Position numbers and translations under genes: made by a program. 8,872 nt of DNA from Pseudomonadota bacterium (GTDB lineage Bacteria; Bdellovibrionota_B; Oligoflexia; Oligoflexales; JAPPIL01). This document shows, piece by piece, positions 1 to 6,424 of the stretch; position 1 is the stretch's first letter; each line of letters begins with the position of its first letter. The stretch lies in assembly GCA_028877195.1 (NCBI GenBank), contig JAPPIL010000059.1:1-8872 (forward strand), written 5' to 3'. A model generated the notes under the pieces. The model was not told where the DNA came from, did not search any database, and saw nothing but the letters and a program-made list of their open reading frames with translations.

Positions 1-10
1 GAAATGAGGC

Positions 11-34
11 AAAGACCAAGTTCACTTGGTCTTT
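11..34 (-). terminator. Perfect hairpin downstream of lysS, probable terminator
   Basis: A 10-bp perfect inverted repeat (AAAGACCAAG, loop TTCA, CTTGGTCTTT) lies about 105 bp past the lysS stop. The stem begins with AAA and ends with TTT, so it could end transcription from either side. There is no long T-run after it, which makes it a weaker intrinsic terminator than the textbook form. It could equally end a gene entering from the left. Confidence 0.5.
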
Positions 35-42
35 CCGAATGA

Positions 43-83
43 GCGCAGAGTCTGTCGCTAGTAGAGCGACTAACTCTCTCCGC
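43..83. other. Extended imperfect hairpin 3' of lysS
   Basis: GTCGCT (54-59) pairs with AGCGAC (65-70) around a 5-nt loop. After a two-base internal loop, AGAGT (47-51) pairs with ACTCT (73-77), and GCG (43-45) can pair with CGC (81-83). It sits next to the hairpin at 11-34, so the two may form a compound 3'-end structure for the lysS message. I do not recognise it as a known RNA, and there is no T-run on either side. Confidence 0.4.
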
Positions 84-106
84 ATACAAACAAAAATAGG
101 CATTAC

Positions 107-121
107 TTATGCAACAAAGCC
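107..121 (-). repeat. 15-bp sequence resembling an IS5-family (IS903-group) inverted-repeat end
   Basis: Read on the minus strand the bases are GGCTTTGTTGCATAA, which matches from memory the terminal inverted repeat of IS903-like elements. In that reading the element would lie to the left, with its outer edge at 121, only 17 bp from the lysS stop. No partner end, transposase or target duplication can be seen in the window, so this may be a remnant, the edge of an element cut by the window, or chance. Confidence 0.3.
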
Positions 122-138
122 GGGATGACAGCCATTTT

Positions 139-1656
139 CTAGTTCGCCTGCTCACTTCGCAGTTGCGGAAAAAAAATAACATCACGGATAGAACTACTAT
201 CAGTAAACAGCATGACCAGTCTGTCGATGCCGATACCTTCACCCGCAGCGGGTGGCATACCATACTCAAGCGCACGAATATAATCTAAATCAACGTCGCA
301 AGCTTCATCATTGCCTTGCCGTTTTTGCTCAGCCTGTTCGCAGAAACGCTGATACTGCTCATCTGGGTCGTTTAGCTCATTGAACGCATTGGCGATTTCA
401 CGTCCACAGATAAAGAACTCAAACCGTTGCGCAACACTTGGGTCTTGCTGGTCTCGCTGTGCTAATGGTGAAACTTCAATCGGGTAAGCAGTTACAAAAG
501 TTGGCGCTTGTAAATGCTGTTCAACAAAATTATCAAACACCGCCATCTGCGCATGACCCAAAGACAGCAAACCTTTCGTCTCTATCTTACGTTCATGCAA
601 CCATCGCAATAACTTCGGCAAGTCATGCAAATCCGTATCGCTAATATCAGTATAGGCTTTGATACCATCCTTCACTCGCAAACGTTTAAACGGCGGCGTT
701 AAGTCAACCTTTGTGCCTTGATAATCTATCGTCGCCGTCGGCAACCCAAGCTCATCGCATAATGTCGCAAACAAACGTTCAGTCAAGAGCATGAACTCTT
801 CATAGTCAGTGTAAGCAGAATAAAATTCCAACATCGTAAACTCTGGATTATGCTGGGTTGATAACCCCTCGTTTCTGAAGTTGCGGTTGATTTCAAAGAC
901 CTTCTCAAACCCTCCGACCAACAGACGCTTAAGATACAGTTCAGGCGCAATGCGCAAATACAAGTCCATGTGCAAAGCATTGTGATGCGTTGTAAACGGC
1001 TTGGCAATCGCTCCACCTGCGATCGGGTGCATCATCGGTGTTTCAACTTCTAAAAAACCCTCGGTATCAGCAAAGAAAGAACGGATTATCTTAAGTATCT
1101 TGCTGCGCGTCAAAAATGTTTGCTTGGTTTTTGCGGTAACGATAAGGTCAACATAACGCTGACGGTAACGAGCTTCGACATCGGTAAGACCATGAAACTT
1201 TTCAGGCAAGGGACGCATGCTCTTCGTTAATAGAGTAATTTTAGTCGTGCGTAAGGTAAGCTCACCAGTCTTGGTGCGCATCGCCGTGCCTGCGACCGCA
1301 ATGATGTCGCCCACTTCAATATATTTTTTACACAAGTCAAACTGCTCTATGCCAAGCAAGTCCCTGCTTACATACGATTGACTGCGCCCATGCGCATCCG
1401 CAAACTGTAAGAATGCCGCCTTGCCAAAGTGTCGCACCGCCAGCACCCGACCAACTAAATGATGGACAATAGTGCTCTGCTGAAGTTCCTCGCTTGTCTG
1501 GTCATGATATTTGCTGATAAAGTCGGCAACGCTGGTGTCTCGCTGTTCTGCTTGCGTGTAGACAGGTATACCGAGTTCTTTGAGTTTTGCTAGTTTCGTG
1601 CGGCGAGCTGCAATATGTTCATTTTGCTCACGAGGGTAATCATTGCTGATGGCCAT
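139..1656 (-). CDS. lysS: Lysine--tRNA ligase, class II (LysRS)
   Basis: This enzyme activates lysine with ATP and loads it onto tRNA-Lys in the cytoplasm. Numbered from the ATG at 1656 (505 residues, the usual bacterial length), an N-terminal OB-fold anticodon-binding domain lies at about 62-145. The class II catalytic core follows: motif 1 around 185-211 with GGAIAKPF and THHN just after it; motif 2 at about 254-279 with FRNEG and the HNPEFTMLEFY segment, whose Arg261 contacts ATP; and motif 3 near 474-483 with GIGIDRL, Arg479. The C-terminus SIRDVIFFPQ is characteristic. A longer reading from a TTG at 1701 adds 15 residues, but it has no ribosome binding site and does not look like the family; the ATG has GGAG upstream, although 14 nt away. 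It is divergent from xseA. No frameshift or missing key residue is seen. Confidence 0.97.
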   Translation of the reverse strand: MAISNDYPREQNEHIAARRTKLAKLKELGIPVYTQAEQRDTSVADFISKYHDQTSEELQQSTIVHHLVGRVLAVRHFGKAAFLQFADAHGRSQSYVSRDLLGIEQFDLCKKYIEVGDIIAVAGTAMRTKTGELTLRTTKITLLTKSMRPLPEKFHGLTDVEARYRQRYVDLIVTAKTKQTFLTRSKILKIIRSFFADTEGFLEVETPMMHPIAGGAIAKPFTTHHNALHMDLYLRIAPELYLKRLLVGGFEKVFEINRNFRNEGLSTQHNPEFTMLEFYSAYTDYEEFMLLTERLFATLCDELGLPTATIDYQGTKVDLTPPFKRLRVKDGIKAYTDISDTDLHDLPKLLRWLHERKIETKGLLSLGHAQMAVFDNFVEQHLQAPTFVTAYPIEVSPLAQRDQQDPSVAQRFEFFICGREIANAFNELNDPDEQYQRFCEQAEQKRQGNDEACDVDLDYIRALEYGMPPAAGEGIGIDRLVMLFTDSSSIRDVIFFPQLRSEQAN

Positions 1657-1680
1657 TTTGTATTGCAAAACTCCAAGATA

Positions 1681-1701
1681 ATTATAGAAAATGTCTGTCA
1701 A
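1681..1701 (-). promoter_or_regulatory. Candidate lysS promoter elements
   Basis: On the minus strand a perfect TATAAT (1686-1681) lies about 25 bp before the lysS ATG, and a perfect TTGACA lies at 1701-1696. They are only 9 bp apart, too close to act as one sigma-70 promoter. TATAAT may work with a poorer -35 (GTTATA, 17 bp upstream), or TTGACA may work with TATCTT at 1680-1675 (15-bp spacing). The same 68-bp gap must also hold the xseA promoter, for which I see no convincing hexamers. Confidence 0.45.
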
Positions 1702-1724
1702 GGTATAACGGTTGAGGCAGGTTT

Positions 1725-3275
1725 TTGCCAGTTTATTTTCGTCGTCTTGAACAACACATCATCATCTTCGGTGATACTTACCAGCACCGCACCATTATCA
1801 AAGGCTGGGGTGGGCGCTTTAACGGTAGCGACAAGTCTTGGTATATTCCTTATAGCGATATAATTTTAGATAAAGTGCGGGAGTTTACGACTAGCAACGG
1901 TGGTTGCCAATTACCAGATGCTAGCCCCAAGACTGCACCCATTGAAAAACAACCAGAAGTCGCCGCCACTACCGATAATTTAACTGTCAGCTCGCTGTTG
2001 GCAAAGATCGACGGTTTGATCAGAGTCAACTTTCCGCAATCCATCTGGGTAATTGGCGAGGCACAAAACATTTCGCACAAGACACACATGTATTTTCAAC
2101 TCGCCGAACAAAAGGACGATGACTCCCGCCGGGCGATAACAGTTGATGCAGTGATATGGCGTAGTCAACTGCAGGATATTATCACCCAACGCGGCAAAGA
2201 CTTTATCCAAGAGGGTCTCAAGGTTCGTTGCCTCTGTGCGGTGCAGATATATCGTGATCGCGGCGCAATTAGCCTGCATGTATTGGACGTGGATTCTTCG
2301 TATGGACTTGGGCAATTAGCACTAGAGCGAGAAAAACTCCTGCGCAAAATTCGCCAAGAAGGGCTTGAGAAAAAAAATAAACTCCTGAAAATACCTCGCT
2401 TTCCTTTGCGTATCGGCTTAATTACCGCTGACGGCTCAAGGGCATGTAGTGATTTTTGCCACCAGTTAGAAGCATTAGCAGTGCCCGCGCAAATTTATTT
2501 TTTACCAACCCCGATGCAAGGTGAAGAGACCTTAACGGCCGTGCCACGCGCGATCGAGGCCTTACAACAAACTTGCGACTTGCTCGTGTTAACACGTGGA
2601 GGTGGCAGTGCCTCGGACTTGCGTTGGTTTGATATGGCTGAAATCGCTTATGCTATCGTGCATGCGTCAGTGCCAATCGTTGCTGCTATTGGGCATCACG
2701 ATGACCTCTGTGTTAGTGAAGAAGTCTGCTGTATGCGCCAGAAGACCCCCACGGCTGCAGCTGACTACATCGCTGAACTGTTCAACAACACCTACTCACT
2801 GCTACAGGAGTATGCTGATGAGATGACTGCGCTGTTGCAGCGGCGTTTGCAATTGGCAAAGGATGCCTACAGTGCCGCCCAAGAAAATTTATTTGCCAGT
2901 GCTACCGTCTGTATCCAACACTTTCAGCGTGCGATACTACAGCACAGCAATAACCTCACACAATGCGCCCTCGACTATCGTAGCTCGCACAATAGGCGAC
3001 TGCTGAACCTTGCTGCCACGATGAGCAAGGCTTCCGAGTCTTTTCTGTTGAACAAAGTGCAACAACTACATGCCCACGAGAAAACACTAATGCGCTACGA
3101 TCCTCGCCCTTGGCTAGAACGAGGCTGGACACGTCTTTATGACCAACACCAGACGATTAAGAGCATCACCCAAGTTCAAGTAGGCTCTGAAGCAAAGGCT
3201 GTTCTTCAAGATGGCAAACTGACTTTACAAATTAACAAAATAGAGGCAAGTGATGGCAAAAAATCAAACTTATGA
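1725..3275 (+). CDS. xseA: Exodeoxyribonuclease VII large subunit with extra N-terminal domain
   Basis: This is the catalytic subunit of ExoVII, which degrades single-stranded DNA from both ends to short oligonucleotides. The family-like part starts near residue 86: an OB-fold (about 86-190, with SIWVIGEAQNIS), then the nuclease core with Asp243 in the ITADGSRACSDF region, Arg291 in TRGGGSASDL, and His324/Asp327 in GHHDD (usually GHETD). A long coiled-coil region (about 355-450) and the C-terminal DPRPWLERGW element follow. The protein has 516 residues against about 456 in E. coli. The excess is at the N-terminus: residues 9-56 (IIIFGDTY, IKGWGGRF, KSWYIP) resemble the short domains grouped as DUF5710-like or HARP-like, joined by a linker of about 28 residues. 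Start: TTG, with GAGG 7 nt upstream and an in-frame TGA at 1713-1715 excluding a longer protein. It overlaps xseB. Confidence 0.95.
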   Translation: MPVYFRRLEQHIIIFGDTYQHRTIIKGWGGRFNGSDKSWYIPYSDIILDKVREFTTSNGGCQLPDASPKTAPIEKQPEVAATTDNLTVSSLLAKIDGLIRVNFPQSIWVIGEAQNISHKTHMYFQLAEQKDDDSRRAITVDAVIWRSQLQDIITQRGKDFIQEGLKVRCLCAVQIYRDRGAISLHVLDVDSSYGLGQLALEREKLLRKIRQEGLEKKNKLLKIPRFPLRIGLITADGSRACSDFCHQLEALAVPAQIYFLPTPMQGEETLTAVPRAIEALQQTCDLLVLTRGGGSASDLRWFDMAEIAYAIVHASVPIVAAIGHHDDLCVSEEVCCMRQKTPTAAADYIAELFNNTYSLLQEYADEMTALLQRRLQLAKDAYSAAQENLFASATVCIQHFQRAILQHSNNLTQCALDYRSSHNRRLLNLAATMSKASESFLLNKVQQLHAHEKTLMRYDPRPWLERGWTRLYDQHQTIKSITQVQVGSEAKAVLQDGKLTLQINKIEASDGKKSNL

Positions 3276-3471
3276 ACAAATGTTAGAGGAAGTTGAAACA
3301 ATCATGGAATCACTACAAGCTGGCGATACTGATGTTGACAAGGTGGTCAGCAAGGTTGAGCGCGGGTTTGATATTTTATCAGAGCTACGCACAAAGCTAG
3401 ACAAAATGACTTTGAAGATAAACAAAATCCGTGAAGATTTTCACAAGATTCCACCGACTGCCACAAGTTAA
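3253..3471 (+). CDS. xseB: Exodeoxyribonuclease VII small subunit
   Basis: This small helical subunit binds XseA and is needed for a working ExoVII complex. The 72 residues show the family pattern: YEQMLEEVETIMESL, then a GD turn, DKVVSKVERGFDIL, and a closing helix starting RTKLDKM. The length is normal (about 70-80). I chose the ATG at 3253, which has GAGG 6 nt upstream; the GTG directly before it (3250) is only 3 nt from the same site. The gene overlaps the last 23 nt of xseA, so translation of the two is probably coupled. In the last helix the commonly seen E-x-R-V positions read T-L-K-I, a mild divergence, and this tail resembles the end of XseA (see findings). Confidence 0.93.
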   Translation: MAKNQTYEQMLEEVETIMESLQAGDTDVDKVVSKVERGFDILSELRTKLDKMTLKINKIREDFHKIPPTATS

Positions 3472-3517
3472 TGGATTAAATTAAACAATCGCTCCTTTAG
3501 TTACGATGACAGATGCA

Positions 3518-3526
3518 TGGTAGAAT
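3518..3526 (+). promoter_or_regulatory. Extended -10 promoter candidate for the 3576 lipoprotein gene
   Basis: TGG-TAGAAT forms a TGn extended -10 about 50 bp before the ATG. The -35 region (around TTTAGT/TAGTTA, 3496-3503) is poor, which extended -10 promoters tolerate. Predicted transcription starts near 3533. The rest of the 104-bp gap after xseB holds no clear terminator. Confidence 0.45.
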
Positions 3527-3575
3527 AGATACCGAAGTCTCTATCGTTTTTTAAAGTGGTTTTTGGAGTGATGAT

Positions 3576-5213
3576 ATGAATGTCGTAGGACAGTGGCTCT
3601 TGGTGTCAGTGTTGTTGCTGATGTTTGCTTCTTGTAAATTGGAGCGTTCATCTGATATCAGCACTGCCGTTACTTCCGACGGTCAGCACATGGCTGATGT
3701 TGCGGTTACGCCGCTTTCTTTTTCCAAGCGGACTCTATCGCCTTGGGAGGTAAACACTCGGATAGCCTGTGGCGACCTGCCGCAACCGACGCATAGTCGT
3801 TTGGATGACCTTTACTATGAAATTACACCTGAATCTATTTATGCGACGCAAAGATTTATCGGTAAAGGCGATCAGATGATGTGCCGTTATCAACCAGCAA
3901 CTACCCAAAACATGGAGAATACTCGGCGCTTGTTTGCTGATAAGGCTTTGGCATTGAAGGTTAAATATCCTGCTAGTCATGGCAATGCCCCACCGCCGCA
4001 TATAAGTTTCAGCAGCGGTATGGCAGTCAATATCACGCCGCAAAAGTATGGCGAATTGTTTATCGGGCGTTGTATCGCTTTTCAAAACGTTGGTGGCATT
4101 AACTTCTGTAAGACGAAAGACCGCTTGGATGGACGCACGATTTGGTTAGTACCGATTGCACCGACTATGGGAAGTGGTGGCGGTGTTTCGCAAGTTAACC
4201 CAAACCTCATTCCACATGGCAAAGGTGGTGGCACTGTCGTTACCCAAACTGGCAAAGGCGGCAAAGGCAGCACAGTCGTTACAACACCTGGCAAGGGTGG
4301 TGGCACAGTCGTTACAACACCTGGTAAGGGTGGCAAGGGCGGCAATACAGTCGTTACCCAAACTGGCATGCATGGTGGTGGCGGTCGCATTGCGATGATG
4401 ATTAAGATGCCGCATATGAATTCACCTGTGCCATTATCAGTGGCTGTGCCTTCGTTTAATTTTGAGATTTTAAGTATCTTGCAAGGCAGTGGCGGCGGCG
4501 GGGAGTTGCCGCCAGTGTTGCCTCCAACCGACCCTGATGAGTTATATGGCTCGTTGCTTGATAATGAAAGAATTTCGTTTATGGTTATCAAGCCGAAGGG
4601 ACTGTTAAGTGAACCTGATAAAGCGAAGTTTCTTAAACTAACGATCAAGGCGACTGAAATCAAACCGCATGAAGGCAGGTTATCGGGTTTGTTTAAAACA
4701 GCTCTTGGTGTGCCCACTGCAATTGTTGGTGGCATGCTTGCCGTTGGTGCGAGTTCACTTGGTATGACTGAAGCCCGCAAACTACTGGGTGGAACGGTGT
4801 TCGCATCAGGTGCGGCAATGACTTACTTTGGTGCGCGTGATTTGAAGCGTTGGTATGACCATGTAGTTGAATTGGGAGCCCAGAAGCAATTCGCGGTGCC
4901 TAACTCTGACAAGTGCCCTGCTTTATACGCAGGCAATGTTGGTTTTACTGCTGCCGAGCGCTACATTATCTTTAAGTCTGAAAAGCAAACACTCGGTTGG
5001 TGGAAGAACATTGATTTAACTTATGTGCGCACCAATAGTCTGCGTGCCAACACTTGGAAGGTTGAGCATAACGAGGCGTTCACGATATTCTATTGCCGCA
5101 AGCAACGCACCAAGCACTGTGTCATGCCGCCTGCAGATTTAATTACCGATAGACTGCGTGAGGCCATTGATTACTGTTCGCAAAAAGACATAGAGCCACT
5201 AGGAGTATTTTAG
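3576..5213 (+). CDS. Unrecognised lipoprotein with Gly/Lys repeats and hydrophobic hairpin
   Basis: I do not recognise this 545-residue protein. It starts with a lipoprotein signal peptide: hydrophobic residues 7-17, then MFAS before Cys20, an acceptable lipobox, followed by KLERSS. The ATG has GGAG 7 nt upstream. Domains in order: an N-terminal region with Cys65, 103, 166 and 178; a glycine-rich repeat tract (about 199-270); a short region with a second glycine run (SGGGGELPPVLPP, about 305-317); a segment with SFMVIKPKGLL; two glycine-rich hydrophobic stretches (about 377-396 and 404-420) split by a short charged turn, which could be a membrane hairpin; and a C-terminal domain with Cys447, 507, 515 and 534. 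The 4+4 cysteines suggest up to two disulfides per domain, consistent with a periplasmic or surface location. It follows xseB in the same direction but appears to have its own promoter. Function unknown. Confidence 0.8.
   Translation: MNVVGQWLLVSVLLLMFASCKLERSSDISTAVTSDGQHMADVAVTPLSFSKRTLSPWEVNTRIACGDLPQPTHSRLDDLYYEITPESIYATQRFIGKGDQMMCRYQPATTQNMENTRRLFADKALALKVKYPASHGNAPPPHISFSSGMAVNITPQKYGELFIGRCIAFQNVGGINFCKTKDRLDGRTIWLVPIAPTMGSGGGVSQVNPNLIPHGKGGGTVVTQTGKGGKGSTVVTTPGKGGGTVVTTPGKGGKGGNTVVTQTGMHGGGGRIAMMIKMPHMNSPVPLSVAVPSFNFEILSILQGSGGGGELPPVLPPTDPDELYGSLLDNERISFMVIKPKGLLSEPDKAKFLKLTIKATEIKPHEGRLSGLFKTALGVPTAIVGGMLAVGASSLGMTEARKLLGGTVFASGAAMTYFGARDLKRWYDHVVELGAQKQFAVPNSDKCPALYAGNVGFTAAERYIIFKSEKQTLGWWKNIDLTYVRTNSLRANTWKVEHNEAFTIFYCRKQRTKHCVMPPADLITDRLREAIDYCSQKDIEPLGVF
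4218..4364 (+). repeat. Four in-frame tandem repeats, alternating 33/39/33/42 nt
   Basis: The units are 4218-4250, 4251-4289, 4290-4322 and 4323-4364. Each encodes GKGG plus 0-4 further residues, then TVVT and either QT or TP. Short and long units alternate, and the endings run QT, TP, TP, QT. The core ACAGTCGTTAC is almost unchanged at DNA level, which points to recent duplication or slippage. A degenerate fifth start (GMHGGGG) follows. Confidence 0.9.
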
Positions 5214-5224
5214 GTTTTTATACG

Positions 5225-5270
5225 AGGAGAGCAGGCACTGGACATAATATGTATGTTTAGCGCCTCTCCT
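5225..5270 (+). promoter_or_regulatory. Leader stem-loop before the response regulator gene
   Basis: AGGAGAG (5225-5231) is the exact reverse complement of CTCTCCT (5264-5270), with a 32-nt loop. The right arm ends 7 nt before the ATG at 5278, where a ribosome binding site would normally be, and there is none. The purine-rich, Shine-Dalgarno-like arm is 46 nt upstream of the start. Folding would bring the two together or hide the AGGAG. A CATAAT (5244-5249) in the loop could be a -10, but I see no -35 for it. Role unproven. Confidence 0.35.
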
Positions 5271-5277
5271 AAACACT

Positions 5278-5913
5278 ATGAAAAGCGATAAAACACTTAC
5301 CATTTTGATTGCCGACAGCTCGGAAGCTATTAAGAGAGTGGTGCAGCTGTCCTTTGCCCCTTATGGCGTGGATGTAATCTTCGCTTCCAACTACCCCGAA
5401 GCACTCAAGAAGAGTAGCGAAGCCGACCTGATTATCGCCGATGCCCAACTACCTGCAACACCCAACACGCAGGAATTGAGCAAGCTTGGCGCAAACATGC
5501 CCCTCATTCTTTTATGTAGTTCTTACTTGCAGATAGACAAGGTAAATTTACAAAATCAAGGCTTTGAAGAGTTTCTAGATAAGCCCTTTGAACATCAACA
5601 ACTAATCCACTGTGTAAGCAGAATTTTACAGTATGATTTCAGCGCCAAGCTGTTGCCAACCACTGAAGACCGTGCGGAGAACGTTAAGCCACCCAATCCA
5701 ACGACGAATAGCGTCCCGACCGACACTAGCGCCCCAAGCGCCACAACCCCTGCGCTATCTGATGCTATACCTGATGCAATAAGCGATAACTTCGCGACCA
5801 TCGTGCGCCAAACAGTTCAAGAATACTGCCAGCAGCACTTCAATCAGATCGCAAAGGAGACGGTTTTACAAGAGATACGCCGCCTCCAAAAAGAAAAAAC
5901 CAGCCAGTTTTAA
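5278..5913 (+). CDS. Response regulator, receiver domain plus Pro/Thr linker and C-terminal helix
   Basis: This 211-residue protein has a receiver domain at about 7-120: Asp13 in ILIADSS, phospho-acceptor Asp55 in LIIADAQLP, Ser81/82 after the fourth strand, and Lys102 in DKPF. The second acid of the usual DD pair is Ser14, so magnesium binding may be weakened. There is no DNA-binding domain. A Pro/Thr/Ser/Ala-rich linker (about 125-165) leads to a helical tail (FATIVRQTVQEY...VLQEIRRLQKEK) of the kind found on receiver proteins of deltaproteobacteria-type lineages, where the early helix reads like IKRVVQLSF, as here. No kinase is next to it, so its partner is unknown; an output through protein contact by the tail is inferred. 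It has no ordinary ribosome binding site. Its stop overlaps the stop of the convergent gene. Confidence 0.85.
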   Translation: MKSDKTLTILIADSSEAIKRVVQLSFAPYGVDVIFASNYPEALKKSSEADLIIADAQLPATPNTQELSKLGANMPLILLCSSYLQIDKVNLQNQGFEEFLDKPFEHQQLIHCVSRILQYDFSAKLLPTTEDRAENVKPPNPTTNSVPTDTSAPSATTPALSDAIPDAISDNFATIVRQTVQEYCQQHFNQIAKETVLQEIRRLQKEKTSQF

Positions 5914-6326
5914 TCAATAACATGAACCCGCTGGAGCAGGGCATCAACATCGTTCAAGATATGCAGGCTGTCTAGGTCTAATTCAAACTCACTGTTTTCA
6001 AGCTCCTTGAAGAGCAGAGTCTTTATCCGCACCGCTTCTTGTTGGTATTCAACGCTAGCAAGTTGAAACCCGCGTGCATCACCTAAATGCAGCGAAGCTC
6101 CTATACGTTGGTCATACTCACTACGCAAACGCTTGACAGAACTCTTGATCGCATGCACATGCCGCGAGAATTCAACAAAACTCTCCGACTTATTGAGATT
6201 ACTAATAAGCGTCTGCACACTCGCAGATGTGCGTCGCAGGACACTGACATTGCCAGCATTAGCAGTTCCTACCACCACAAGTGCCATAGCTACCAGCATT
6301 GCCATGATAATTAGAAATATCTTCAT
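5910..6326 (-). CDS. Small exported helical protein, unknown function
   Basis: I do not recognise this 138-residue protein. It starts MKIFLIIMAM with a long hydrophobic stretch (3-20) and an A-N-A/G signal peptidase I site after residue 24, so it is probably exported to the periplasm, or stays anchored if uncleaved. The mature part is charged, mostly helical in pattern, has no cysteines, and ends in an acidic segment (ENSEFELDLDSLHILNDVD). The ATG at 6326 was chosen because AGGGA precedes it by 7 nt; a reading from 6377 adds 17 residues without a ribosome binding site. It is tail to tail with the response regulator and shares the TTAA at 5910-5913. It lies downstream of another envelope gene on the same strand but has its own promoter candidate. 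Confidence 0.75.
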   Translation of the reverse strand: MKIFLIIMAMLVAMALVVVGTANAGNVSVLRRTSASVQTLISNLNKSESFVEFSRHVHAIKSSVKRLRSEYDQRIGASLHLGDARGFQLASVEYQQEAVRIKTLLFKELENSEFELDLDSLHILNDVDALLQRVHVID

Positions 6327-6365
6327 TGTTTCATCCCTACCCATAGAATTTTTATGTAGTTGGTT

Positions 6366-6371
6366 AGTATA
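6366..6371 (-). promoter_or_regulatory. -10 candidate for the small exported protein gene
   Basis: TATACT on the minus strand, 39 bp before the ATG at 6326, differs from TATAAT at one position. At 17-bp spacing the -35 is TTCTAA, a weak match. Predicted transcription begins near 6359. Confidence 0.4.
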
Positions 6372-6424
6372 TTTCATAGATAGGTGTTTTAGAATGCTTC
6401 GCTTGAAATAATAAAAATTTCTAA

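Noticed and set aside
3..127. An open plus-strand frame of 41 codons entering from the left edge, ending in TGA at 125-127
   Set aside because: It runs through both hairpins and the insertion-end-like sequence, has no recognisable residues, and could be chance. It cannot be judged without sequence to the left.
1657..1701. Longer LysS from TTG 1701
   Set aside because: No ribosome binding site, the added 15 residues are unlike the family, and it would cover the TATAAT promoter element.
3525..3552. Weak stem ATAGA/TCTAT followed by a T-run at 3547-3552, a possible xseB terminator
   Set aside because: The stem is 5 bp and AT-rich with a 10-nt loop, and it overlaps the extended -10 promoter of the next gene, so termination is unlikely.
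4218..4364. CRISPR-like array
   Set aside because: The units are in frame inside a coding gene, with no unique spacers of constant length and no cas genes.
4201..4400. Collagen-like repeat
   Set aside because: The spacing of glycine is not a regular G-x-y triplet; TVVT blocks interrupt it.
4146..4415. Other open frames over the repeat tract on both strands
   Set aside because: They are shadows of the repeat tract; their low-complexity products follow directly from the unit sequence.
4082..4780. A 232-codon open frame on the minus strand, rich in Pro, Leu, Val and Thr
   Set aside because: It is the antisense of the Gly-rich lipoprotein: GGT/GGC codons read backwards give Pro/Ala-type codons and few stops. 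No ribosome binding site or recognisable protein.
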